Positions 1 through 6,339 of a stretch of 9,939 nucleotides of DNA are shown piece by piece. Each line of letters starts with the position of its first letter. The first letter of the stretch is position 1. Origin of the DNA: Fidelibacterota bacterium (GTDB lineage: Bacteria; Fidelibacterota; Marinisomatia; Marinisomatales; J089); the NCBI GenBank assembly GCA_003695105.1, contig RFIZ01000045.1:1-9939 (forward strand), in the 5' to 3' direction. The notes under the pieces are model-generated. The model had not been told where the DNA came from, did no database searches, and saw only the letters and a list, made by a program, of their open reading frames with translations. The position numbers and the translations under genes were made by a program.

Positions 1-291
1 AGTCGGAATTTCCGCTCGGTGGTCTATATTCAATACCCCCGGGAAGGGACCTGGACTCTGGCCTTTGTAACCGGGGAGAGCCGGAACGCGGACGGGAAGG
101 AATACACACACCTGTTCGTTCCCACGACTCCCAATCCCACTTCCGGTTTTTTTATCATGATTCCCAAAGACGAAACCATCCCGGCTCAAATGGATGTGGA
201 ACAGGGCTTGAAAGCCATCATCAGCGGCGGCATGCTGGCTCCTGTTTCCCATGAGGTGCCTTCCGGAGAGGCGACTTCCCATGGCGATTGA
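1..291 (+). CDS. DUF502 family membrane protein, C-terminal part
   Basis: This is the 3' end of a gene that begins before the window; 96 codons and the TGA stop are visible. The frame is open from base 1 (SRNFRSVVYIQYPREG), so the GTG at 19 is an internal valine and not a start. The pattern YPREGTWTLAFVTG, then FVPTTPNPTSGFF, then P-K-D and a final LKAIISGGM is the conserved tail of DUF502, a family of roughly 200-residue proteins with two N-terminal membrane helices (those helices lie outside the window). The molecular function of DUF502 is unknown. The stop overlaps the ATG of the next gene by 11 bases, so the two are very probably translated together in an operon with the fatty-acid kinase fusion and plsY. 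That context fits a membrane role, but no specific one can be assigned. Confidence 0.88.
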   Translation, partial: SRNFRSVVYIQYPREGTWTLAFVTGESRNADGKEYTHLFVPTTPNPTSGFFIMIPKDETIPAQMDVEQGLKAIISGGMLAPVSHEVPSGEATSHGD

Positions 292-2065
292 ATACATCGA
301 CGGCATCCGACTCTACCGTACCCTGACGGCGGGCATTCGCCGGGTGGTCTCCCGGGAAGAATACCTGAATAAGATCAACGTTTTCCCGGTGCCAGACAGT
401 GATACCGGCACCAATATGGCCTTCACGCTCACTACGATCGAAGAAAAGATCGCCTCCCGGGTCCAGTCCAATATCGAAGACATGTCCGCCGTGGTAGCCG
501 ATGCGGCTCTGGACGGAGCCCGCGGGAATTCGGGAGCGATCCTGGCTCAGTTTCTGGTGGGTTTTGCCGAAGGAATCCGGGGACATCTCCAGATTGACAC
601 CCGCCAGTTCGCCCGGGCCGTGCAAACCGCGAAAGCCTTCGCCTATGAAGCCCTGGTCAGTCCCCGGGAAGGCACGATTCTTACGGTGTTGAAAGAATGG
701 GCCAATTCGGTTCACCATTTGGCCCAAAGGGTCAATGATTTTGCCGAAATTCTGGCCACGGCCCTGGACCGGGCCCGCCAGGCGTTGGAGGATACGCCCA
801 AACAGCTGGAAGTCCTGGCCCAGGCGGGGGTGGTGGATGCCGGAGCCCGGGGATTCGTGGATCTGCTGGAAGGCATTCAGGACTATATCGAGCGGGGTGT
901 TCTCCTGGCCGCCTCGGAACCCCGGATCCGGGACCAGGAGCAAAAGGGAGCCGAACCGGAGGGTGAATATCGCTACTGTACCGAATGTCTGATTCTGGGC
1001 AACGCCATCAACCGGCCCGAGCTGCAGGCCCACCTGAATGAACTGGGGAACAGTATCGTCATTGCCGGGACCAAAACCAAAGCCAAAGTGCATCTCCACA
1101 CCAATGATCCGGCCCGCGCTTTCGATACCTGTCGCGCCTACGGGACCGTAACCGGTGAAAAGGTGGATGACATGCACCAGCAGCAGGCCGATGCCCACGA
1201 TGCCCGGCACTCCATTGCTCTGGTCGTGGATTCCACGTCCGATCTGCCGGAGGAATATATCGACCGATACCGGATCCACCAGGTTCCGGTCCGACTGAGT
1301 TTCGGTGACAAACATTACGTAGACAAAGTGACCCTGACCATCGATGAATTCTGGTCCGAACTCAGGACCAATCCCCACCATCCCAAAACCTCTCAACCCA
1401 CACCGGGAGATTTCCGGCGGCAGTACCAGTTTCTGGCCACCCATTACGATTCGGCTCTGTCCATCCATCTGCCCCAGAAACTCAGCGGCACCTATCAATC
1501 GGCCCAGACCGCATCCGCCAGTTTACCGGAATTTCCCATCGGTCTGGTGGACGCCAATACCCTCTCGGTCGGCATCGGACTGGTTGTTCTGGAGGCTGCC
1601 CGCGCCATCGAAAGTGGCGCTTCCTTCGATGAAACCATGACCCGCATTCAACGCGCTGTGAAAAACACGCACATTTACGTTCTGCTGGATACGCTGGAAT
1701 ATGCGGTGCGGGGCGGGCGGGTGCCCCGGTCCAAACAAAAAATTACTTCCTGGCTCGGGCTGTACGTGATCCTGACCGTGTCTCCCGAAGGGGCTCTGGT
1801 CCCGGCCGGAACCTTATGGGGGAGACGACATCGGGTGAAACGACTCTTTCGTTTCGTACGGGACAAGATACCCGCTGGGAAACAGGTGCAGGTTGGAATC
1901 GTCCATGCCGACTGCCGGCACGATGGCGAGGCCTTACAGGAACTGTTTGCCCGGGAAATGGGTCAGGAGCGTACGTTTCTTTCCACCATCGGCCCGGCTC
2001 TGGGCGTTCATGCCGGTCCCGGAGCACTGGGCGTTGCCTTTCATATCAGGGAGGACGAATCATGA
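281..2065 (+). CDS. FakA-FakB fusion: DhaL/DAK2 kinase with DegV fatty-acid-binding domain
   Basis: A 594-residue fusion likely to phosphorylate fatty acids to acyl-phosphate in the cytoplasm. Residues 1-200 are a DhaL (DAK2) ATP-binding domain with the Mg-binding motif NVFPVPDSDTGTNM (D39, D41; the usual Gly is Ser40) and GARGNSG at 79-85. Residues about 229-305 match the FakA middle domain, keeping C233 and the HLH pair H271/H273 that correspond to the zinc ligands reported for S. aureus FakA. Residues 310-594 are a complete DegV/FakB domain: VVDSTSD (316-321), TSQPT (T370), SGTYQS (S402) and GVHAGPG (H577), the Thr/Ser/His set that holds the fatty-acid carboxylate in FakB. The usual FakA C-terminal domain is absent and FakB takes its place. 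The start at 281 is chosen because GGAGAG lies 10 bases upstream; the ATG at 251 is in frame but lacks such a site. The gene overlaps DUF502 by 11 bases and plsY by 4. Substrate is inferred from family and from plsY. Confidence 0.9.
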   Translation: MAIEYIDGIRLYRTLTAGIRRVVSREEYLNKINVFPVPDSDTGTNMAFTLTTIEEKIASRVQSNIEDMSAVVADAALDGARGNSGAILAQFLVGFAEGIRGHLQIDTRQFARAVQTAKAFAYEALVSPREGTILTVLKEWANSVHHLAQRVNDFAEILATALDRARQALEDTPKQLEVLAQAGVVDAGARGFVDLLEGIQDYIERGVLLAASEPRIRDQEQKGAEPEGEYRYCTECLILGNAINRPELQAHLNELGNSIVIAGTKTKAKVHLHTNDPARAFDTCRAYGTVTGEKVDDMHQQQADAHDARHSIALVVDSTSDLPEEYIDRYRIHQVPVRLSFGDKHYVDKVTLTIDEFWSELRTNPHHPKTSQPTPGDFRRQYQFLATHYDSALSIHLPQKLSGTYQSAQTASASLPEFPIGLVDANTLSVGIGLVVLEAARAIESGASFDETMTRIQRAVKNTHIYVLLDTLEYAVRGGRVPRSKQKITSWLGLYVILTVSPEGALVPAGTLWGRRHRVKRLFRFVRDKIPAGKQVQVGIVHADCRHDGEALQELFAREMGQERTFLSTIGPALGVHAGPGALGVAFHIREDES

Positions 2066-2727
2066 CCACGGAATGGCTTACCTTGGGAGGACTGATCTTT
2101 CTGAGTTATCTGACCGGTTCCTTTCCCACCAGTATCCTTGCCGGAAAAGTGCTGCGGGGAATCGATATCCGCGAACACGGAAGCGGCAATGCCGGCGGAA
2201 CCAACGTATTTCGCGTACTGGGATGGAAACCGGCCCTGGTGGTCGTCATCGTGGATATTTTCAAGGGCTGGCTTCCGGTGGGGGGCTACGCCCTCTGGCT
2301 CTACGGCCGGCAACCGATTCCCGATCTGGGTGTGGTACAACTGATCTGCGGATTTTCGGCCGTATTGGGGCATACGTATACCATTTTCGCCGGATTTAAA
2401 GGCGGCAAGGGGGTCGGAACCCTGGCTGGTATGCTGATCGGTCTCTTTCCTCTGGTATTGCCCCTCTGTCTGCTGGTGTTCGTCCTGGTCCTGATCACCA
2501 CCGGTTATGTATCGGTAAGTTCCATGTCTGCCGCCGCATCCCTCCCCCTTTTCCTGCTCCTTCTCCCGCCCCTGACAGGTATGGAGCCGCCGTCCATGTC
2601 GTTGCTGGTGTTTTCCCTGCTGGTCCCGTGGTTCATCATCTATACCCACCGGAGCAATATCAGTCGATTGCGGGCCGGAACTGAAAACCGCTTTGAAAAA
2701 GCCATGCTATTCCGGAAAAAAGCTTAA
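2062..2727 (+). CDS. plsY: acyl-phosphate:glycerol-3-phosphate acyltransferase PlsY
   Basis: An inner-membrane enzyme of 221 residues that transfers an acyl group from acyl-phosphate to glycerol-3-phosphate, giving lysophosphatidic acid, the first step of phospholipid synthesis. The three signature loops are all present: HGSGNAGGTN at 39-48, GH at 103-104 with FKGGKGVGT at 112-120, and HRSNISRLRAGTEN at 196-209. Between them are strongly hydrophobic segments (about 6-30, 54-75, 90-108, 122-150, 155-173, 180-195). The length is typical of the family. The ATG overlaps the stop of the FakA-FakB gene as ATGA and has AGGGAGG at 2048-2054, so translational coupling is expected. Its donor, acyl-phosphate, can come from PlsX or from fatty-acid kinase; the adjacent kinase suggests exogenous or recycled fatty acids feed directly into it. 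The stop overlaps by two bases with the stop of the convergent Omp85 gene. Confidence 0.96.
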   Translation: MTTEWLTLGGLIFLSYLTGSFPTSILAGKVLRGIDIREHGSGNAGGTNVFRVLGWKPALVVVIVDIFKGWLPVGGYALWLYGRQPIPDLGVVQLICGFSAVLGHTYTIFAGFKGGKGVGTLAGMLIGLFPLVLPLCLLVFVLVLITTGYVSVSSMSAAASLPLFLLLLPPLTGMEPPSMSLLVFSLLVPWFIIYTHRSNISRLRAGTENRFEKAMLFRKKA

Positions 2728-4010
2728 AATTTCTGCTGGAAAGCGAAATGCACCGTGGGACCTTCGATCCGTCCCTGATCGAGACCCCAGCCCCAGTCCA
2801 GCCTCAGGACCTCCAAAATCGGGAACGGAATCCGCACTCCGAACCCGGCGCCCAGTAAGGGCCGATTCCAGGCGAGGCCTGACCATTCGTTCGCTGCATA
2901 CCCCAGGTCAAAAAAGGCCACGGCCGTGAGACCCCATTCCGAATTGGCTCCCAGCACCCGATGGGGAATCACCACCTTCCGGAACTCATGACTGGTCCAG
3001 AGCAAAACCAGACCGAAGCGTTCTTGGGCCGAGCGGGTCAGATACATCTCAGCCGTGGGAACCCGGAAACCCCGTACGGTATTGGATCCCCCCAGGTAGT
3101 CCACCCAAAGGCTGTCCTCAGTCCCGGCAATCCATTCCAGAGAAACATTGTTGCCCATGACCAGTGGTTTGGGACCCGGGATTAAGGTCGTGTATCTGCT
3201 CAGGGAAGCGATTTGAATGAGAAACGGCGTTTCATCCCGCAGAAAGACCGGAGTCAGTGACAGGGCGCCGTTCCAACCCCGGGTGGGATCTTTGTACACA
3301 TCGCGGGTATCGTACTGATATTGCCCGGTGACACCGACCCAGTCCAGGGTACGATCCGTACCGACGCGGGCCGCGAACCGGGCCCGGACTCCTTCCAACT
3401 TCCCGAAAAATTTATGGGTATATCCCGCATACCTCCCGATACTCAGTCGCCCGTAATACACCGTCTTTTCAAAAGGCAAATACTGCATGTCCTCGATGGA
3501 TTTTCCGAATTCGGCCGTGACGGAAACATGATCTCCAAGAATCCAGGGATCGGAAAACGTGATGTCGAAGGTCCTCACACCGCCCAGCGAGCCGCCGATG
3601 GATAACACTTCGTTGCGACCGCGGAAATTGTTGACAATCAGTCCCCCGGAAAAGGACCAGCCGGTTTTTTCGTCGTACACCGGAATCCCCCCCGGCAGAA
3701 ACCGCCAGGATTCCACCACCAGATACTGGAGCCGGGCCTGTCCCGAATCCTCTGGAACGACCCGCCAGTGTACATCGGCGAAAATGCCGAGATTGAACAA
3801 CCGATCCCGGTCTTCTTTCGCCAGGGCAGAATCCAGGGGCGCTCCGGTGGGATGGTGAATTTCCCGATACAGGACATAATCCCGGGTATGTTCATTTCCC
3901 ACCACCTCAATGCTGGAAATCACCGGCCGGATCTGGCCGAACAGAGGCAGGACCAACACCCCTGTCAGCCAGGTTCTGAGAGATATGAGATTCAATGCCG
4001 GCCGTACCAT
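2724..4010 (-). CDS. Omp85/BamA-like outer-membrane protein with a single POTRA domain
   Basis: A 428-residue outer-membrane protein. Residues 1-25 form a signal peptide ending LFGQ. Residues about 30-102 form one POTRA domain (ISSIEVVGNEHT, then DRLFNLGIFADVHWRV). The rest is a 16-strand-type barrel with the hallmark loop motif VRGF at 312-315 and a C-terminal phenylalanine in FQQKF, the signal for insertion by the Bam machinery. BamA proper has about five POTRA domains and about 800 residues, so this is not BamA but a short member of the superfamily (surface antigen D15/Omp85 type), with a role in protein or lipid assembly at the outer membrane. The ATG has no clear ribosome-binding site. 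The gene lies 112 bases after the diheme cytochrome gene on the same strand and may be the last gene of that cluster. Its stop overlaps the plsY stop by two bases. Exact substrate is unknown. Confidence 0.88.
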   Translation of the reverse strand: MVRPALNLISLRTWLTGVLVLPLFGQIRPVISSIEVVGNEHTRDYVLYREIHHPTGAPLDSALAKEDRDRLFNLGIFADVHWRVVPEDSGQARLQYLVVESWRFLPGGIPVYDEKTGWSFSGGLIVNNFRGRNEVLSIGGSLGGVRTFDITFSDPWILGDHVSVTAEFGKSIEDMQYLPFEKTVYYGRLSIGRYAGYTHKFFGKLEGVRARFAARVGTDRTLDWVGVTGQYQYDTRDVYKDPTRGWNGALSLTPVFLRDETPFLIQIASLSRYTTLIPGPKPLVMGNNVSLEWIAGTEDSLWVDYLGGSNTVRGFRVPTAEMYLTRSAQERFGLVLLWTSHEFRKVVIPHRVLGANSEWGLTAVAFFDLGYAANEWSGLAWNRPLLGAGFGVRIPFPILEVLRLDWGWGLDQGRIEGPTVHFAFQQKF

Positions 4011-4094
4011 TTGGATAAAATTACCGGCCTTTTTTCCCCGGTGCGAGTTCTTTTTCCCCTCAGGGCGTCATGACCCGGGGACAGGTGGAATCAT

Positions 4095-4115
4095 CGGCCG
4101 GAACCCCTCCGGCCG
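4095..4115 (-). other. GC-rich stem-loop after the diheme cytochrome gene
   Basis: An inverted repeat of 8 base pairs (CGGCCGGA and TCCGGCCG) with a 5-base loop lies 7 bases beyond the stop of the diheme cytochrome gene and before the Omp85 gene. No T-run follows on the minus strand, so it is not a standard intrinsic terminator. It may stabilise the 3' end of the cytochrome transcript or partly attenuate transcription into the Omp85 gene. The pairing is visible directly; the role is inference. Confidence 0.4.
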
Positions 4116-4122
4116 GAGTGGG

Positions 4123-4449
4123 TTATTCTCTTTCTTCCGGTTCGTGTTTTCCCCGGTGGCAGGTCCAGCAGGAAATACGATCTTCGACAGGGATCGCCGG
4201 CAGGATTTCCCCATTGATGGTCCGGACCATTTTCATCATTTCCCGGGCGATCCGTTTCTTTTTCGTGTCCAGGGCTTTATCGTTCAAATCATGGCAATCC
4301 CGGCATTTCATGCCCAGGGACTGGGCCATACCCTTCATGAACGGTTTGATTTCTTCCACCGTCTTGTACGGCAGCACCTGAACATTTTTCACCGGCGTTT
4401 GTCCCCACAAGGGCAAAGTCAGCAGCAGCGTCAGGATGAATAGTCGCAT
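4123..4449 (-). CDS. diheme c-type cytochrome of the photosynthetic reaction-centre cytochrome family (CytoC_RC-like)
   Basis: A 108-residue exported protein with a signal peptide (about 1-17, cleavage near LWGQ) and two c-type heme sites, CRDCH at 49-53 and CWTCH at 94-98. The surrounding pattern (VLPYKTVEEIKPFMKGMAQSLG before heme 1; KKKRIAREMMKMVRTIN before heme 2; CHRG near the end) is that of PF02276, the cytochrome subunit fold of purple-bacterial reaction centres. Many short two-heme relatives occur in non-phototrophs. In this fold the distal Met sits on the helix before each CXXCH: M38 (11 residues before C49) and M72 (22 before C94) fit spacings I recall from Blastochloris. A strong GGAGG at 4454-4458 precedes the ATG. 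The gene follows the cytochrome-porin gene by 17 bases, so co-transcription is very likely. Predicted role: periplasmic electron carrier; partners are not known. Confidence 0.9.
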   Translation of the reverse strand: MRLFILTLLLTLPLWGQTPVKNVQVLPYKTVEEIKPFMKGMAQSLGMKCRDCHDLNDKALDTKKKRIAREMMKMVRTINGEILPAIPVEDRISCWTCHRGKHEPEERE

Positions 4450-4466
4450 AGAACCTCCAAGGTGTG

Positions 4467-5555
4467 TTAAAACCAGCTATGAATGAGCAGTAGGGTCTCC
4501 GGTCGTTGCGTCCCGGCCTCCGTCCGGAACCAGCGGTTTTCCAGGACGATTTCCAGAAAGGGCACGGGTGTCCAGTTGATCCCCACCGACAACCGGTTGA
4601 GAGCGTTATTCGCGTAACGAATGTCATGATCGAAGAATTCCCAGGTGAGGCTGCCCTCCAGTCCCTGATGGGGGCTCAGCAGGAGACGGGAGTAGGTGGC
4701 CAGGGATGGCACACCCGGCTCCACATTGAGCATGCGGTCGGCTTCCCCCAGCCAGGTCCACCAGCCCCAATTCCAGCCACCCTGGATCCCGGCCAGGGAT
4801 GCCTTGCCTTCTTTCACCAGCGAAACGGCCGCCAGGCCCCGGAGCGGACCCCGGCCCAATACCCGCTCGATTTTGAGACTTCTGGCTTTTTGATTCCAGG
4901 TCTCCGACCGGCCGTTTTGCAGGTTTTTCCCGGTGAGGAAGCCGTTGGTCAGGGCCAGAACCAACCGTGTGCGTCCGGATTGCCAGGCTCCTTCCACTCC
5001 GGCGGGATAGACCCGTTGCTGAAAGGGGAGTCCCTCCCGGGGCAGTCCAAAACGCGGCCGGGAGTTGCCGGCCCGGATGAAGGCCGTATGATCCGGGAGT
5101 TTCCAGCCAAAGTCCGGTTGAAAAATGCCGGCACGCAGGCTATAGCGTCCCCAGGCCTGACGGATCCAGAACCGTCCTTGACGGGACCCCAGGTCCTGTT
5201 CCAGACTGGCCGTCAGTCCGTCCCGACTGTCCCAGATCAGATAGGCGTCCATTTGCATGGGAAACATAAGTGTCTGGCGGGAAAGCCTGCCCGTGTCCGG
5301 GTAGGAATAAGTCAAAAAGCGCAGATCGCCCCCCATGCGGAGATGTTGGCCCAGGGCTCCCGTGTACGTAGTCGCTTTCGGTGTCCAGGGCAGTTCCAAT
5401 TGGCTGACGATGTCGATGCCGTGTTCGGTGCGAATGCCGCCTCCGGCGGGATCGACATGACAGTGAGAACAGGACGTCCCGTTCAACAACGCATACCGGG
5501 GCACCGCCAGCACCAGGGATTCGAGGCACAAAACCAGGAGCGGCAGGACTTTCAA
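4467..5555 (-). CDS. mono-heme cytochrome-porin fusion, outer-membrane beta-barrel (Cyc2-like architecture)
   Basis: A 362-residue protein with a signal peptide (about 1-17), a single c-type heme site CSHCH at 29-33 in the setting PRYALLNGTSCSHCH, followed by PAGGG, and then about 300 residues of alternating polar/hydrophobic short strands rich in W, Y, R and G, ending in aromatic residues (LIHSWF). That is an outer-membrane barrel with a terminal Phe. The segment RAGIFQPDFGWKLPDHTAFIR resembles porin barrels. Layout (one heme just after the signal peptide, then a porin) matches Cyc2, the iron-oxidising outer-membrane cytochrome, but this protein is shorter than typical Cyc2 and sequence homology cannot be judged here. 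The start is TTG at 5555, overlapping the upstream stop as TTGA, with AGGGAG at 5566-5571. The neighbours are two other cytochromes, which supports electron transfer across the outer membrane. Alternative: an ordinary porin with a structural heme. Confidence 0.8.
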   Translation of the reverse strand: MKVLPLLVLCLESLVLAVPRYALLNGTSCSHCHVDPAGGGIRTEHGIDIVSQLELPWTPKATTYTGALGQHLRMGGDLRFLTYSYPDTGRLSRQTLMFPMQMDAYLIWDSRDGLTASLEQDLGSRQGRFWIRQAWGRYSLRAGIFQPDFGWKLPDHTAFIRAGNSRPRFGLPREGLPFQQRVYPAGVEGAWQSGRTRLVLALTNGFLTGKNLQNGRSETWNQKARSLKIERVLGRGPLRGLAAVSLVKEGKASLAGIQGGWNWGWWTWLGEADRMLNVEPGVPSLATYSRLLLSPHQGLEGSLTWEFFDHDIRYANNALNRLSVGINWTPVPFLEIVLENRWFRTEAGTQRPETLLLIHSWF

Positions 5556-5968
5556 TTGTTTTTGGCTCCCTGGTCGATCCAGAGTTCGATGCGACCGATT
5601 GTTTCGTCGTCCAGGGGAGGCAATCCCAGGGGCATGCGCGGAATCACCGGCAGGGCTTCTCCCCGGAGAACCCGCACCAGGAGACTGCCTTTCCCGTTCC
5701 CCGGCAGGACTACCGGCCCATGGATACTGGTTCCCGCCATCAGATATTCATAGCGTTCCAGGCTCAAATCGCCGTTCAGGCCATGGCAGGAAATACAATG
5801 GTCCTGAAAAACGGGGAAAATTTCCTGGGAAAAGGAAACGGGAGGTTCGGGAGCCTGCAGGGCCGGATCGGGTCCGGTTCCCAAATCGGTACATCCGGTC
5901 CACAGCAAAAGGAGACTCCCTGCCACCGCCTGCCTCACGGTGGCAAATGTGGTTGCCTGTGTCGCCAT
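5552..5968 (-). CDS. mono-heme c-type cytochrome lipoprotein (planctomycete-type PSCyt1-like)
   Basis: A 138-residue protein with a lipoprotein signal: hydrophobic SLLLLW and lipobox LWTGC, lipidated Cys at 26. The single heme site is CISCH at 58-62 (FPVFQDHCISCHG). Downstream features are those of the planctomycete cytochrome domain: GDLSLERYEYLMAG, a PG-x-G-x-S-L-L stretch at 89-97, MP at 112-113 (M112 is the likely distal heme ligand), LDDETIGRIELWIDQGA to the C-terminus. It would be anchored in a membrane facing the periplasm or, with Thr at +2 of the Cys, probably the outer membrane. The stop overlaps the TTG start of the cytochrome-porin gene by four bases, tying the two together. No clear ribosome-binding site precedes the ATG at 5968; a GTG at codon 11 is an alternative start that leaves a shorter, standard lipoprotein signal. 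Partners are inferred from context only. Confidence 0.9.
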   Translation of the reverse strand: MATQATTFATVRQAVAGSLLLLWTGCTDLGTGPDPALQAPEPPVSFSQEIFPVFQDHCISCHGLNGDLSLERYEYLMAGTSIHGPVVLPGNGKGSLLVRVLRGEALPVIPRMPLGLPPLDDETIGRIELWIDQGAKNN

Positions 5969-5997
5969 AAGGCGGGCAAGTTACAGGAAGTTCAGGC

Positions 5998-6028
5998 AAA
6001 AAAAAAAGGTCTTCGGATGAAGACCTTT
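5998..6028 (-). terminator. intrinsic terminator of the small repeat-protein gene
   Basis: On the minus strand a perfect 10-base-pair stem (AAAGGTCTTC and GAAGACCTTT) with a 4-base loop is followed by an unbroken run of T, ten in all counting those in the stem. It begins 18 bases after the stop of the small gene. It does not work on the plus strand, where no T-run follows the stem. It sits only 29 bases before the ATG of the cytochrome lipoprotein gene. Confidence 0.92.
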
Positions 6029-6046
6029 CAGGGCATTACCTCCCGA

Positions 6047-6274
6047 TTACTTTCTACCGCGGGCCATCTTGGCGCGGGAGACATTCCCGTTTTTATCGAT
6101 GAAATACAAGTATCCAGCTTCCCGTTGGACACCGGCATCGGCTACTTTTTCAGGATTCCCTCCGCCTTTGCCGGCACGGGCCATCTTGGTACGCCATACA
6201 TTGCCGTCTTTCCCGAGGTAATACAGATACCCTTTTTCTTTCGATACGCCAGTTTGCTTGACAACTTCTGCCAT
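6047..6274 (-). CDS. small basic protein of two tandem 39-residue-spaced repeats, function unknown
   Basis: A 75-residue, Lys/Arg-rich protein with no signal peptide, membrane segment or cysteine. It consists of two copies of one unit, residues 9-36 and 48-75, identical at 17 of 28 positions. The shared core is GYLY(Y/F)-x-x-K-(D/N)-GNV-x-R-x-KMAR, which reads like a beta-hairpin with a turn at K-(D/N)-G-N followed by a basic tail. The two copies are joined by a Gly-rich linker (GKGGGNPEK). I do not recognise a characterised family. Expression signals are strong: AAGGAGG at 6280-6286 five bases before the ATG, a plausible sigma70 promoter at 6338-6367, and its own terminator at 5998-6028. This suggests an abundant, separately transcribed product, perhaps a nucleic-acid or small-ligand binder; that is a guess. 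It lies between an orphan histidine kinase gene and a cytochrome cluster, with no proof of a link. Confidence 0.85.
   Translation of the reverse strand: MAEVVKQTGVSKEKGYLYYLGKDGNVWRTKMARAGKGGGNPEKVADAGVQREAGYLYFIDKNGNVSRAKMARGRK
6050..6250 (-). repeat. internal tandem duplication in the small gene
   Basis: Two 84-base units (6167-6250 and 6050-6133) encode the repeated 28-residue module, offset by 117 bases. At DNA level the longest exact match noticed is CGGGCCATCTTGG, at 6060-6072 and 6177-6189 on the plus strand. Elsewhere the copies differ mainly by conservative codon changes, so the duplication is old and kept by selection at protein level. Confidence 0.85.
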
Positions 6275-6319
6275 GTTATCCTCCTTGTGAGTAAATGGTG
6301 ATACTGAAGGGTGAGAAAT

Positions 6320-6339
6320 CTTTCCGTCTCGACGGAAAG
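6320..6339 (-). promoter_or_regulatory. inverted repeat just downstream of the small-gene promoter
   Basis: A perfect 8-base-pair inverted repeat (CTTTCCGT and ACGGAAAG) with a 4-base centre. It touches the proposed -10 element and would lie at the transcription start, so it is placed like an operator rather than an mRNA hairpin. The following bases (ATTTCTC on the minus strand) are too poor in T for a convincing terminator of the upstream kinase gene, but that alternative cannot be excluded. Confidence 0.45.

Noticed and set aside
251..280. Earlier in-frame ATG for the FakA-FakB fusion
   Set aside because: It has no ribosome-binding site and would add ten residues inside the DUF502 tail; ATG 281 is preceded by GGAGAG and starts the conserved sequence.
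221..1498. Long open frame of 425 codons on the minus strand opposite the FakA-FakB gene
   Set aside because: The plus-strand frame encodes a complete, motif-rich fusion protein; the antisense product shows no recognisable domain and is a by-product of codon bias.
1816..2061. An 82-residue N-terminal extension of PlsY
   Set aside because: The extension lies inside the FakA-FakB gene in another frame; the ATG at 2062 has a good ribosome-binding site and gives a normal-length PlsY.
4506..5753. Plus-strand open frame of 415 codons opposite the cytochrome-porin gene
   Set aside because: The minus strand has signal peptide, heme motif, barrel and overlapping starts; the plus-strand translation has no family features and no promoter.
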